DNA of 64,000 nucleotides from Azospirillum sp. TSH100 (GCF_004923295.1 NZ_CP039636.1:408001-472000), one strand, 5' to 3'; positions 26,499-35,219 are shown, numbered from the stretch's first letter. Numbers and translations are program-made. Notes: generated from the sequence alone by a model not told the origin.

Positions 26499-27439
26499 AC
26501 GCGGCCGTCTCCGTCCTCGTTTCCGGTCTCAGCCGGATCGGACTGTGGGGGCGCGGCGTGGTCGTCGCCATCCCCTATCTGTGGCTGCTGCTGTTCTTCC
26601 TGGTGCCCTTCCTGATCGTTTTTGGCATCAGCTTCTCCGAATCGATCATCGCCCAGCCGCCCTATTCGTCGCTGGTGGACTGGCTGCGGGACGAGGACGC
26701 CGGCACTTCCAAGCTGCAAATCCTGCTGAACATCAGCAACTATTTCCGGCTGGGCGGCGACGACCTTTACATTCTCGCCTACCTGAATTCACTACGGATC
26801 GCGGCGGTGACCACGCTGATGTGCCTCGCCATCGGCTATCCCATGGCCTATGCCATCGCCAAGGCCGATCCGGCGCGGCGCGGGCCGCTGATGATGCTGG
26901 TGATCCTGCCCTTCTGGACCAGCTTCCTGATCCGCATCTATGCCTGGATCGGCATCCTCAAGGGCAACGGTGTCATCAGCAACCTGCTGGAATGGGTGGG
27001 CCTCACCAGCGGGCCGGTCGAGATCCTCTATTCCGACTGGGCTGTCTATATCGGCATGACCTACTGCTATCTGCCCTTCATGGTCCTGCCGCTCTATTCG
27101 ACGCTGGAGAAGATGGACCCCAGCCTGCTGGAGGCGGCGGCCGATCTCGGCTCCCGGCCCTTCCGGTCCTTCCTGTCGATCACGCTGCCGCTGTCGCTTC
27201 CCGGCATCATCGCCGGCTCGCTGCTGGTCTTCATCCCGGCGGTGGGCGAGTTCGTGACGCCGGAGCTGCTGGGCGGCCCCGACACGCTGATGATCGGCCG
27301 CGTGCTGTGGAACGAGTTCTTCGCCAACCGGGACTGGCCGGTGGCCTCGGCGGTGGCGATCGCGCTGCTGCTGGTGCTGGTGATCCCTATCATGATCTTC
27401 CAGCATGTGCAGGGCAAACAGGCGGAGGCCGGACGATGA
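26495..27439 (+). CDS. potH: Polyamine ABC transporter permease
   Basis: An inner-membrane protein of 314 residues with about six membrane segments (for example VVVAIPYLWLLLFFLVPFLIV) and the EAA loop LEAAADLGSRPFRSFLSITLP. The soluble stretch between the first two helices contains SKLQILLNISNYF, as in PotH. It overlaps potG by four bases and potI by four bases. It forms the transmembrane channel with PotI. Confidence 0.94.
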   Translation: MNAAVSVLVSGLSRIGLWGRGVVVAIPYLWLLLFFLVPFLIVFGISFSESIIAQPPYSSLVDWLRDEDAGTSKLQILLNISNYFRLGGDDLYILAYLNSLRIAAVTTLMCLAIGYPMAYAIAKADPARRGPLMMLVILPFWTSFLIRIYAWIGILKGNGVISNLLEWVGLTSGPVEILYSDWAVYIGMTYCYLPFMVLPLYSTLEKMDPSLLEAAADLGSRPFRSFLSITLPLSLPGIIAGSLLVFIPAVGEFVTPELLGGPDTLMIGRVLWNEFFANRDWPVASAVAIALLLVLVIPIMIFQHVQGKQAEAGR

Positions 27440-28272
27440 AGAAGCGGATCGGATTCCTGTCCTGGGCGCTGCTGTTCGGCTATGCCTTCCTCTATGTCCC
27501 CATCGCGCTGCTGGTCGTCTTCAGCTTCAACGAGTCGCGGCTGGTGACGGTGTGGAGCGGCTTTTCGACCAAATGGTATGCCGAGCTGATCCACAACGAG
27601 GCGCTGCTGGACGCGGCCTTCCTGTCCTTCCAGGTGGCGGCGGTGTCGGCGACGCTGTCGGTCCTGCTCGGCACCTGCGCCGGGCTGGCCCTGACCCGCT
27701 TCGGACGGTTCCGCGGCCGCACCCTGTTCGGCGGCATGATCACCGCGCCGCTGGTCATGCCGGAGGTCATCACCGGCCTGTCGCTGCTGCTGCTGTTCGT
27801 GGCGATGGAGCAATGGCTGGGCTGGCCCGACGGGCGCGGCGTCACCACCATCACCATCGCCCACACCACCTTCACCATGTCCTACGTCGCGGTGGTCATC
27901 CAGTCGCGGCTGGCCGGCATGGACGGCAGCCTGGAAGAGGCGGCGATGGATCTGGGCGCCCGGCCGGCCAAGGTGTTCTTCGTCATCACCCTGCCGCTGA
28001 TCGCCCCGGCGCTGGTCGCCGGCTGGCTGCTGGCCTTCACCCTGTCGCTGGACGACGTGGTGGTGGCGAGCTTCGTCTCCGGCCCCGGATCGACGACGCT
28101 TCCGATGGTGATCTTCTCCAGCGTGAAATTCGGCATCAGCCCGCAGATCAACGCCCTGGCGACGCTGATGGTTCTGGTGGTGGCGACCGGCATCTTCATC
28201 GCCAGCATCGTCATGGCCCGCCAGGAACGGCAGCGCAAACGCGACGAACAGATGGCGATCCAGAACGGCTGA
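27436..28272 (+). CDS. potI: Polyamine ABC transporter permease
   Basis: An inner-membrane protein of 278 residues; about six membrane segments (ALLFGYAFLYVPIALLVVFSFNES first), the EAA loop EEAAMDLGARPAKVFFVITLP, and the PotC/PotI segment LSLDDVVVASFVSGPGSTTLP. The start ATG at 27436 overlaps the potH stop. Last gene of the potFGHI operon; strong hairpins follow within 20 bases. Confidence 0.94.
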   Translation: MKKRIGFLSWALLFGYAFLYVPIALLVVFSFNESRLVTVWSGFSTKWYAELIHNEALLDAAFLSFQVAAVSATLSVLLGTCAGLALTRFGRFRGRTLFGGMITAPLVMPEVITGLSLLLLFVAMEQWLGWPDGRGVTTITIAHTTFTMSYVAVVIQSRLAGMDGSLEEAAMDLGARPAKVFFVITLPLIAPALVAGWLLAFTLSLDDVVVASFVSGPGSTTLPMVIFSSVKFGISPQINALATLMVLVVATGIFIASIVMARQERQRKRDEQMAIQNG

Positions 28273-28290
28273 TTGCAGCCTTGTGGGTTT

Positions 28291-28387
28291 GGAGCCCATC
28301 AGATGCCAGCTGAGGCATCCGATGGGCTCCAGCCTTTCGGGTGTCCGGCCGGTACGGGGCGGGGGCCTTCGTTTCCAGGGCCCCCGC
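28291..28387. terminator. Two strong hairpins between potI and the convergent sulfatase gene
   Basis: The first is a 17-bp near-perfect stem: GGAGCCCATC (28291-28300) and GATGCC (28302-28307) pair with GGCATC (28314-28319) and GATGGGCTCC (28321-28330). The second is a perfect 9-bp stem, GCGGGGGCC (28359-28367) with GGCCCCCGC (28379-28387). Neither ends in a long T run, but both lie in the 122-base gap between convergent genes and probably block or define both 3' ends. Confidence 0.6.
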
Positions 28388-28394
28388 CTTCCCC

Positions 28395-30461
28395 TTATGC
28401 CGGCACCGGCCGTTCCACCGTAACGGAGGGGTGCGCGTCCAGCCCCGCCCGCCGCTCCACATCGACCAGCAGGGCGGCGAGGCGGTCGGCTTCGGCCTGG
28501 ACCGCCGCCACGTCATACCAGCCGGGCAGATTCTCCAGGTCGGTGCGCGCCGTTGGGGCCCGCCCCTTCACCTGCACGAGATTTGTCACCTCGTTCGGAT
28601 CCCGGGTCAGGTCATACATCTCCCATTCCAGCAGGAGCGGGTTCGCCGGGTCGAAATAGCGGGCCAGCTTGGCGTTCTCGGTGCGCACGCAGCGGATGTG
28701 GTTGGGCTGGCGCACCGGGCCGGGGGCCAGCTCCGGCACGCTCTTGACGCTGAAGCCGCCGGCGCGCACGGCCTCGACGGTCTGGCAGTACACCTCGTAG
28801 GCGCCGTAATAGTCGGGCTGGGTGAGCCGGCCGCCGTCCATCGGCTGGGTCACCTCGTCATCGGTCATGAACAGCACGCCTTCGCGCGGCTCGCCGTTGG
28901 GGTAGGTCACCGGCGTGCCGGGGGTCTTCAGCACCGGGGTCAGGTCGATTCCGGGCAGCGGCGCCATGCTGTGGCGCCCGGCCAGCCTGGCCGCCGCCTC
29001 GCCCAGCGCCTTCTCGCCGACGCCGGTCAGGCCCAGCACGGTGGGCACGAGGTCGGCGTGGCTGGTCACGGCATCGACATGCCTCAGCGTGTCCTCGTCG
29101 CCGCCCATCGAGGTCGGGAACCGCACCACCATCGGCACATGCACGGCCTCCTCATAGGCGACGTGCCACTTCTCCAGCATCATGTTGTGGGCCGCGCCCA
29201 GCTCGCCATGGTCGGCCACGAAGAGGACGATGGTGTTGTCGGCCTGCCCGGAATCCTCCAAGGCCTGGAGCACGCGGTTGATCTGCGGATCGACCTGGGA
29301 ATGCAGCCAGGCATAGAATTGCAGGAGCTGGATGCTGTAGCCCTCCGGATCCTCGGAGAGCTGGAACGGGATGGTGAATTTCAGGGCCATCGCCACCGCG
29401 GCCTTCCAGTCGTCGTCGGGACTGGTCCCGCCCGGAAGGGCGCTGACGGCGCCGTGGCTCGCCTTGGCGGACAGGGCGAGGCCGATCTTGTAGGCGGCGT
29501 CGAACTGGCAGGACGGCTTGGTCGACAGATCCTCGTCCCAGGTCGGGATGGGGCCGGCGCAATCCTGCGGGAAGCCCTGCGGATTGAGCGGCATCGCCAT
29601 GGTGCCTTCGGTCGGCGGGTGCGACAGCTGCCCCTGGGTGGGGACGTCGAGCGGGCCGAACACCGGCTGGCTCTTCGCCGTGCTCTGCGGGTCGGTCGGC
29701 GGCAGCGCCTGCGAAATCACCGTGGGATATGTCGCGATGTCGTGGGGGTTGGTGAAGGACACCACCGCGAACCACGGGCGCTCGGCCGCATCGGTGGCGG
29801 CGGTGCCGGGGCCGGGCCGCGCCTCGTCCGCCGAAACCCCGTAATTGTAGGGCAGCGCCAGCCCGCGGCGGCGCAGGAACAGACAGGCATTGTCGGCGAA
29901 GCCGGCGTCGCGGTAGAGGCCCAGGTTGTTGATGGCCGCCCCATGGGGTTCGGGATAGGACAGCTCCCAATCGGAGAAGCCGTAACGGGCCAGCGAATGG
30001 CCGGCCGGGTCGCTGACATGCCATTTGCCGAAATAATGGGACGAATAGCCGATGGCCTGCATCCAATGGCCGAGCGTGGGCGGACCGTCGGCCTTCAGCC
30101 ACGGGAAGCGCGCCGCGTTGCCGTCCTTGAACATGCCGTCGGTCTGGGTCACGCCGGTGCGGTTGCCGTACTGGCCGGTGAACATCACCGCCCGGCTGGG
30201 GGTGCAGGCGCTGGACGCGATGGTGTGGTTGTGCAGCGCCACCGCGTTCTTGCGCAACCGGAGCAGGCCGGGAAAGAACGGAGCATAGTCATTCTCGCCC
30301 ACATCCGCCTCGCCCCGGAATCCCAGGATCCGCTTCAGCGGTTCCGCCAGCCCGCCCTTGGGGCCATAGGAGAAGCGCGGGTAGCGGTATTGATCGACGG
30401 AGATCAGCAGGATATTGGGCCGCGAGCCGTCGCACCGCGGTCGGTTGGTGTTTTCAATCAT
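28395..30461 (-). CDS. Type I sulfatase (cysteine-type)
   Basis: A protein of 688 residues. It begins PNILLISVDQYRYPRF, with metal-binding Asp near the N-terminus, and contains the sulfatase signature SSACTPSRAVMFTGQYGNRTG, in which Cys of CTPSR is the residue converted to formylglycine. Later motifs include GKWHVS, PWFAVVSFTNPHD and VLFVADHGELGAAHN (second metal site). It hydrolyses a sulfate ester; the substrate is not evident, although the size fits alkyl/aryl or choline-type sulfatases. No signal peptide is visible, so it is probably cytoplasmic. The ORF opens to 30707 in AT-rich sequence with Lys/Ser/Ile-rich translation; the ATG at 30461 is the likely start, though its ribosome site is weak. 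Confidence 0.88.
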   Translation of the reverse strand: MIENTNRPRCDGSRPNILLISVDQYRYPRFSYGPKGGLAEPLKRILGFRGEADVGENDYAPFFPGLLRLRKNAVALHNHTIASSACTPSRAVMFTGQYGNRTGVTQTDGMFKDGNAARFPWLKADGPPTLGHWMQAIGYSSHYFGKWHVSDPAGHSLARYGFSDWELSYPEPHGAAINNLGLYRDAGFADNACLFLRRRGLALPYNYGVSADEARPGPGTAATDAAERPWFAVVSFTNPHDIATYPTVISQALPPTDPQSTAKSQPVFGPLDVPTQGQLSHPPTEGTMAMPLNPQGFPQDCAGPIPTWDEDLSTKPSCQFDAAYKIGLALSAKASHGAVSALPGGTSPDDDWKAAVAMALKFTIPFQLSEDPEGYSIQLLQFYAWLHSQVDPQINRVLQALEDSGQADNTIVLFVADHGELGAAHNMMLEKWHVAYEEAVHVPMVVRFPTSMGGDEDTLRHVDAVTSHADLVPTVLGLTGVGEKALGEAAARLAGRHSMAPLPGIDLTPVLKTPGTPVTYPNGEPREGVLFMTDDEVTQPMDGGRLTQPDYYGAYEVYCQTVEAVRAGGFSVKSVPELAPGPVRQPNHIRCVRTENAKLARYFDPANPLLLEWEMYDLTRDPNEVTNLVQVKGRAPTARTDLENLPGWYDVAAVQAEADRLAALLVDVERRAGLDAHPSVTVERPVPA

Positions 30462-31020
30462 GACACTATTATCCCTTGCGATCCATGTGGGAGAAAGTGA
30501 CGTCAATAGGTAATCGGCCTTCGGAAATCGGGTGGATTTCCGTTCCGAAAGGATATTGCGGAATAGTTTCTCTTTTTCTTTCAAAGATATTTTGATAACA
30601 TTAATGTCGTCAAACGATATTCGCGATAACGTTGATTTAAAATTTTCAAATAAATACCACACCGATGTGTGTATTTTTCTTTTGCATGACTTTGCGGTGA
30701 GTCGCAATCACTGCTCTGGTGGGTTGACATTGGTTTTTGCGTAGCGCACCGCACCCTAATCCTCGGAATGGATTTCTCTGCATTTGCAGTGCTTGTCACA
30801 TGTGCCGAACGGACGCTGTGGCGCAGGCCGGCCAAACGGATCTTCCGTCAAGCGGCCATCCAGAAAAGTTCCTTAACGGGATCGGCGCGCGAGCAAGCTT
30901 TCCGCCACGGGTCCGCAGACCTATCCATCCGCGCGCAGCAGACCTCTGCCGCCGTGGATGGCAATTGCCCGTTTCTTTTGCTATGTTGAAGCCATCGTCA
31001 ACAGCGAAAGAGGCCGTGCC

Positions 31021-31143
31021 ATGCGCGCGCTCCTGTGGTTCCCCTTGTTGAGACTCGGATTCTTCAGTCCTGTTTCCACTGCTTATTCGACCACCCGTTC
31101 GGTCACCGCCCGCCGCGCCCTGCGCCCGCCGTCCGGCCGCTAG
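31021..31143 (+). CDS. Putative small protein or leader peptide (40 residues)
   Basis: A 40-codon ORF begins at ATG 31021 with GAAAGAGG seven bases upstream and ends with TAG; the start of the product is MRALLWFPLLRLGFFSPVST and it is rich in Arg (8 of 40) with a hydrophobic N-terminus. It is followed at once by a hairpin and a canonical terminator, as in an attenuated leader or a short independent transcript. I do not recognise the peptide. It could also be non-coding RNA. Coding status is uncertain. Confidence 0.35.
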   Translation: MRALLWFPLLRLGFFSPVSTAYSTTRSVTARRALRPPSGR

Positions 31144-31151
31144 CCCGGACC

Positions 31152-31204
31152 CATGCCGGTTCCCTCTTCCGGCATGCCGACGCGACTGTCTTCCGCGTCT
31201 TTTT
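31152..31204 (+). terminator. Tandem hairpins ending in a Rho-independent terminator
   Basis: CATGCCGG (31152-31159) pairs with CCGGCATG (31169-31176). Immediately after, GACGCG (31179-31184) pairs with CGCGTC (31194-31199), followed by TTTTT (31200-31204). The second is a textbook terminator for a plus-strand transcript that has no other visible gene than the 40-codon ORF. Confidence 0.7.
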
Positions 31205-31212
31205 AAAAGTCC

Positions 31213-31241
31213 CTCTGCCATAAGGCTGCTCTGCCATAAGG
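31213..31241. repeat. 13-bp tandem direct repeat upstream of agmatine deiminase
   Basis: CTCTGCCATAAGG occurs at 31213-31225 and again at 31229-31241, a 16-base period. Each copy contains GCC-ATAA-GGC, a small dyad, so a pair of regulator half-sites or operators is possible. It lies 164 bases before the start of the agmatine deiminase gene. Confidence 0.55.
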
Positions 31242-31404
31242 CCAAGTGCCCGCTGCGGTGGACGCGATTGCCAAACCCGCGCTCCCGTGGTTAGGGTGGA
31301 TTGGGATAAAAAACGTCCCGGTCCCACGCGGTTGCCGACCTTTCTTTGGTGTTGCGGCTGCGAAGGGCAGGCTGGGACTTTTAAAAGCGTAGAGGGATCG
31401 ACGC

Positions 31405-32448
31405 ATGACGACATCGAACGCCCCGATGCCGCCGGGTGAAGGGACGGGCCAAGGCTTCCGCATGCCCGGTGAATGGGCCCCCCACAGCGGGTGCTGGATG
31501 GCGTGGCCGTGCCGGCCCGAAACCTGGCCGGAGGGCGCCTTCGACGCCGCGTGCGACGCCTATGCCGAGGTCGCGCAGGCCATCTCCCGCTTCGAGCCGG
31601 TGACGATGGTGTGCGACCCGGCGGATGTCGCGGAGGCCTCGCTGGCCTGCGGGCCGGGCATCCAGATCCTGCCGCTGCCGATCAGTGATTCCTGGATTCG
31701 TGACACCGGTCCCAGCTTCGTCGTCGACGGCAAGGGTGGGTTGGCCGGTGTCCATTGGGGGTTCAACGCCTGGGGCGGCAACTATGAGGGCTGCGAAAAG
31801 GATCAGCAGGTCGGCCGCCTGATCCTCGACCATCTCAAGCTCCCCCGTTTCTCCGCTCCGCTGGTGATGGAGGGCGGCTCCTTCCATGTCGACGGGGAGG
31901 GGACGCTGATCACCACCGAACAATGCCTGCTGAACCCCAACCGCAATCCGGGCCTGTCGCGGGAGGAGATCGAGCGGCAACTGAAGGATCATCTCGGCGT
32001 CGAGACGGTGATCTGGCTGGGCCAGGGCTATCAGGACGACGAGACCGACGGCCACATCGACGAGATCGCGCTGTTCGTGCGCCCCGGCGTGGTGATGGCC
32101 ATCACCACCGATGATCCGGGCGATCCGAACTTCAAGATCTTCCAGGACAATCTGGACCGTCTGAAGCGCGCCCGCGATGCGAAGGGCCGCGAACTGGAGG
32201 TCATCACCGTCCAGCAGCCTGCCCGCCGCGACGTGAACGGCGTGCGTCTGACCCTCTCCTACACCAACCTCTACATCGCCAACGGCGGCATCGTCATGCC
32301 GGCCTTCGAGGATCCGGCCGACGACGAGGCTTTCCGCGTCGTCCGCAAGGCCTTCCCCGACCGCGAGGTGGTGCAGATCGCAACATTGGACATCGTCCGC
32401 GGCGGCGGCGGCATCCACTGCATTACGCAGCAGCAGCCGCTTCCCTGA
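31405..32448 (+). CDS. aguA: Agmatine deiminase
   Basis: A protein of 347 residues of the peptidyl-arginine-deiminase-like family. It shows the N-terminal segment MPGEWAPHSGCWMAWP, the substrate loop SDSWIRDTGPSFVVDGKG, FNAWGGNY, the acid/His segment DDETDGHIDEIALF, and the nucleophile Cys339 in GGGGIHCITQQQP at the C-terminus. It converts agmatine to N-carbamoylputrescine plus ammonia. The next step (N-carbamoylputrescine amidase) is not in the window. The gene lies 3 kb from potFGHI, consistent with a polyamine cluster. Confidence 0.96.
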   Translation: MTTSNAPMPPGEGTGQGFRMPGEWAPHSGCWMAWPCRPETWPEGAFDAACDAYAEVAQAISRFEPVTMVCDPADVAEASLACGPGIQILPLPISDSWIRDTGPSFVVDGKGGLAGVHWGFNAWGGNYEGCEKDQQVGRLILDHLKLPRFSAPLVMEGGSFHVDGEGTLITTEQCLLNPNRNPGLSREEIERQLKDHLGVETVIWLGQGYQDDETDGHIDEIALFVRPGVVMAITTDDPGDPNFKIFQDNLDRLKRARDAKGRELEVITVQQPARRDVNGVRLTLSYTNLYIANGGIVMPAFEDPADDEAFRVVRKAFPDREVVQIATLDIVRGGGGIHCITQQQPLP

Positions 32449-32550
32449 CGGTTGGCGTCACCGTGCCGCCGCTGTGGGGCAGGCGAGGGAACGGGCGGGC
32501 AGGGTCGGTGTTCTTGTCGGGCAATCTCCTTTCCGGAAAGCCCGACGATC

Positions 32551-34437
32551 ATGGCCGAGGACACCGCCCGCCGTCTGCAGGCACGCCCCATCGCGGTGAC
32601 GAAGGCCGCTCCGCCCGCCTCCACCCAGACCATCCTGCTGATCATCACGCTGATCGTCGTGACGCTCTATGTGGCGGCGGACATCCTGATGCCGATCGCG
32701 CTGGCGGTGCTGCTCGGCTTCGTGCTGACGCCCATCGTCAGCCGGCTGGAGCGCTGGCGTCTCGGCCGGGTGCCGTCGGTTCTGGCGGTGGTGGTCCTAC
32801 TGTTCCTCGCCATCACCGGCTTCGGCGCGGTGGTGGGCAGCCAGCTGGGCGATCTCGCCGACAATCTGCCGGCCTACCAGCGCAACATCCACAGCAAGAT
32901 CGAGTCCCTGCGCGGCGCCACCGCGTCTGCCGGCGACCGTGGTGCGCTGAAGCAGGCGACCGACGCCTTCCGCGATCTCCAGCAGGAGCTTGAACGGGCA
33001 ACCGCAGCGGCCACGGCCGGTCCGCAGCCCGGCGTCGCTCCTGCGCCGCAATCCGGCCCGGCGGCACCGCCGCACCGCGACCCGGTGCCCGTCCGCATCG
33101 ACCAGTCCGACACCGGTGTCTTCGATCTCGTCAGCCGGGTGCTCGGCCCGGCGATGACGCCGATCGCCACGGCCGGCATGGTGCTGGTCTTCACGATCTT
33201 CATGCTGTTGCAGCGGGAGGATCTGCGCGACCGCCTGATCCGGCTGGTCGGCTCGGGCGATCTCAGCCGCACGACCGAGGCGATGAACGACGCCGGCGAG
33301 CGGGTCAGCCGCTATCTGCTGATGCAGGTGGTGGTCAACGTCACCTACGGCCTGCCGATCGGCGTCGGGCTCTGGCTGCTCGGCGTGCCGAACCCGCTGC
33401 TGTGGGGGCTGCTGGCGACGGTGCTGCGCTTCATCCCCTTCCTCGGACCGGTGATCGCCTCGGCCTTTCCGATCCTGCTGTCCTTCGCGGTCGACACCGG
33501 CTGGACCCTGCCGCTGCTGTGCATCGCCCTGTTCGTGGCGGTGGAGCTGTTCTCCAACAATGTGGTGGAGCCCTGGCTCTACGGCACGGCGACCGGCCTG
33601 TCCTCGCTGGCCATCATCATCGCGGCGGTGGTGTGGACGACGCTGTGGGGGCCGGTCGGCCTGCTGCTGGCGACGCCGCTGACCGTCTGCCTCGTGGTGC
33701 TCGGCCGCCATGTGCCGCAGCTGCATTTCCTGGAGGTGATGCTGGGCGACCGCCCGGTCCTGCCCGACGAGGCGAAAATCTACCAGCGCCTGCTGGCCCG
33801 CGATCCCGCCGAGGCGACCGAGCTTGCCGAGGAGCGGCTCGGCAAATCGAGCCCGGTCGAGCTGGCCGACGGGCTGCTGCTGCCCGCCCTCTCGCTTGCC
33901 GAGCAGGACCGCCAGCGCGGCAGCCTGAACCCGGACGGCCGGCAGGCGGTGGCCGAGGGCATGGCAAGCCTGCTGGACGAACTGACGGAGACGACCGTCC
34001 CTGCGGCCGCCGCACCGCGTGTGCTTTGCGTCGGGGCCCGCAACAGTCTGGACGAGGCGGCGGCCGGGCTTTTCGCCTTTCTGCTGGCTGGCCATGGCAT
34101 CCAGGCCGACGTTATTCAATGCGAGAAGGCATCCGCCCGCGCCATCGCCAGCCTTGGCACCGCCGGGGTGGATGCGGTCGTGCTGTCCTCGCTCAACCCG
34201 GCGGCGCTGGGCCATTGCCGGCGGATGCTGCGCCGCCTGCGCCTGCATTTCGGCCCGCGCGTTCCGATCCTGCTCTGCCTGTGGAGCGCCCATCCGGAGG
34301 CCGAAGTGCCGGAGCGCGCCAGCGCCGAGACCGACGCCGATCTGGTCGCCACCGGCATGGCCGGCGCCCTGGCGCAGCTGGAGGAGCTGAACATCGGCGT
34401 GGCGGTCGCTTCCGCGACGGCCTCTGCGCAGTCTTAA
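32551..34437 (+). CDS. AI-2E family transporter with a soluble C-terminal domain
   Basis: A protein of 628 residues. Residues about 25-410 are the membrane part: paired N-terminal helices (ILLIITLIVVTLYVAADILMP; LAVLLGFVLTPIVSRLE), a soluble middle segment with a long helix and Pro-rich stretch, and the conserved C-terminal membrane core (VNVTYGLPIGVGLWLLGVPN, RFIPFLGPVIASAFP, NNVVEPWLYG). The last 190 residues are soluble; the part VLCVGARNSLDEAAAGLFAF onward looks like a Rossmann-type cobalamin-binding-like domain, but without the D-x-H-x-x-G motif. Such transporters are linked to export or ion/osmolyte transport. The ORF opens at 32452; the ATG at 32551 begins the usual N-terminus. Its stop overlaps the convergent GGDEF gene by four bases. 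Confidence 0.85.
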   Translation: MAEDTARRLQARPIAVTKAAPPASTQTILLIITLIVVTLYVAADILMPIALAVLLGFVLTPIVSRLERWRLGRVPSVLAVVVLLFLAITGFGAVVGSQLGDLADNLPAYQRNIHSKIESLRGATASAGDRGALKQATDAFRDLQQELERATAAATAGPQPGVAPAPQSGPAAPPHRDPVPVRIDQSDTGVFDLVSRVLGPAMTPIATAGMVLVFTIFMLLQREDLRDRLIRLVGSGDLSRTTEAMNDAGERVSRYLLMQVVVNVTYGLPIGVGLWLLGVPNPLLWGLLATVLRFIPFLGPVIASAFPILLSFAVDTGWTLPLLCIALFVAVELFSNNVVEPWLYGTATGLSSLAIIIAAVVWTTLWGPVGLLLATPLTVCLVVLGRHVPQLHFLEVMLGDRPVLPDEAKIYQRLLARDPAEATELAEERLGKSSPVELADGLLLPALSLAEQDRQRGSLNPDGRQAVAEGMASLLDELTETTVPAAAAPRVLCVGARNSLDEAAAGLFAFLLAGHGIQADVIQCEKASARAIASLGTAGVDAVVLSSLNPAALGHCRRMLRRLRLHFGPRVPILLCLWSAHPEAEVPERASAETDADLVATGMAGALAQLEELNIGVAVASATASAQS

Positions 34438-35219
34438 GCCGCGGCCACCCAGCGGTTGCGGCCGGCGCGCTTGGCGATATAGAGCGCGTCGTCGGCCGCC
34501 TGGATGCAGGCGTCGGCGCTCCGGCCCTGGCGATAGGCGGCGACGCCCAGGCTCAGCGTGACCGATATGCTGTGTTCCTGATGGGCGATGGGACGGTGGG
34601 CGATGATCTGCCGCAGCTTCTCCGCCACCATCTCGGCCTGGAGCTGATCGGTGTCGGGCAGCAGGATCAGGAACTCCTCCCCGCCCCAGCGGGCGCACAG
34701 GTCGTGGGCACGCAGATTCCGGCGCAGCAGGCCGGCGGTCTCCACCAGCACGACGTCGCCGGCGGCGTGGCCGAAGGCGTCGTTCACTTCCTTGAAATGG
34801 TCGATGTCCAGCATGATCAGTGCGAAGCCGCCGCCACTGCGGCCGACGCGGCACAGCTCCGCCTCCAGCCGTTCGATCATGTGGCGCCGGTTGGGCAGCT
34901 CGGTCAGCGGATCGGTCTGCGACGCGGCGTGCAGTGCCCGCGCCATCTGGCGGGTGTCGGTCTGCATACGGTCACTGATCTTGGCGATCTTGGTCAGCTG
35001 CCGCATCAGCTTCATATGTTCGTCGGCGAGCGCGCGGAACTCGTCCATCAGCGGATGGTCGGCATAGTCCTCGTGGCACGCAAGGCGGGCGAGCCAGTTC
35101 TGAAGCTTCTGTTCCTGCAGCATCATGCCCACCGTTCCCCGCCGCAAGGCCCAGCGCCTGGGCAAACCCGTCAGCGCCATGCCGTCGTTCCCGTTGCCGT
35201 CCCCGTTGCCGCCGGTCAT
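34434..35219 (-). CDS. siaD: Diguanylate cyclase, SiaD type
   Basis: A cytoplasmic protein of 261 residues that makes c-di-GMP. The GGDEF domain (about residues 100-261) has the active site GGEEF (179-183) and an inhibitory RxxD site (Arg170-Asp173) five residues before it. Residues 36-94 form a helical stalk (EQKLQNWLARL... KIAKISDRMQTDTRQMAR) of the kind that contacts SiaC in the Pseudomonas SiaD. The same stalk is present in the adjacent histidine kinase. The ATG overlaps the kinase stop (ATGA), so it is translationally coupled. Last gene of the five-gene sia operon, convergent with the AI-2E gene. Confidence 0.88.
   Translation of the reverse strand: MTGGNGDGNGNDGMALTGLPRRWALRRGTVGMMLQEQKLQNWLARLACHEDYADHPLMDEFRALADEHMKLMRQLTKIAKISDRMQTDTRQMARALHAASQTDPLTELPNRRHMIERLEAELCRVGRSGGGFALIMLDIDHFKEVNDAFGHAAGDVVLVETAGLLRRNLRAHDLCARWGGEEFLILLPDTDQLQAEMVAEKLRQIIAHRPIAHQEHSISVTLSLGVAAYRQGRSADACIQAADDALYIAKRAGRNRWVAAA

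Larger units (their letters stand above)
30462..31404. other. Long intergenic region, AT-rich left part, small-transcript candidate in the right part
   Basis: No conserved gene is supported in these 943 bases. The left part (about 30470-30770) is strikingly AT-rich and holds only short ORFs without ribosome sites. The right part contains an extended -10 element (TGCTATGTT, 30979-30987), a 40-codon ORF with a good ribosome site (31021-31143), two hairpins with a terminator (31152-31204), and a pair of 13-bp direct repeats (31213-31241) before the agmatine deiminase gene. The promoter of the sulfatase gene must also be here. Confidence 0.5.

Noticed and set aside
30532..30744. Short ORF of 70 codons in the AT-rich gap
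   Set aside because: No ribosome site and no coding signal that can be separated from AT-rich random sequence.
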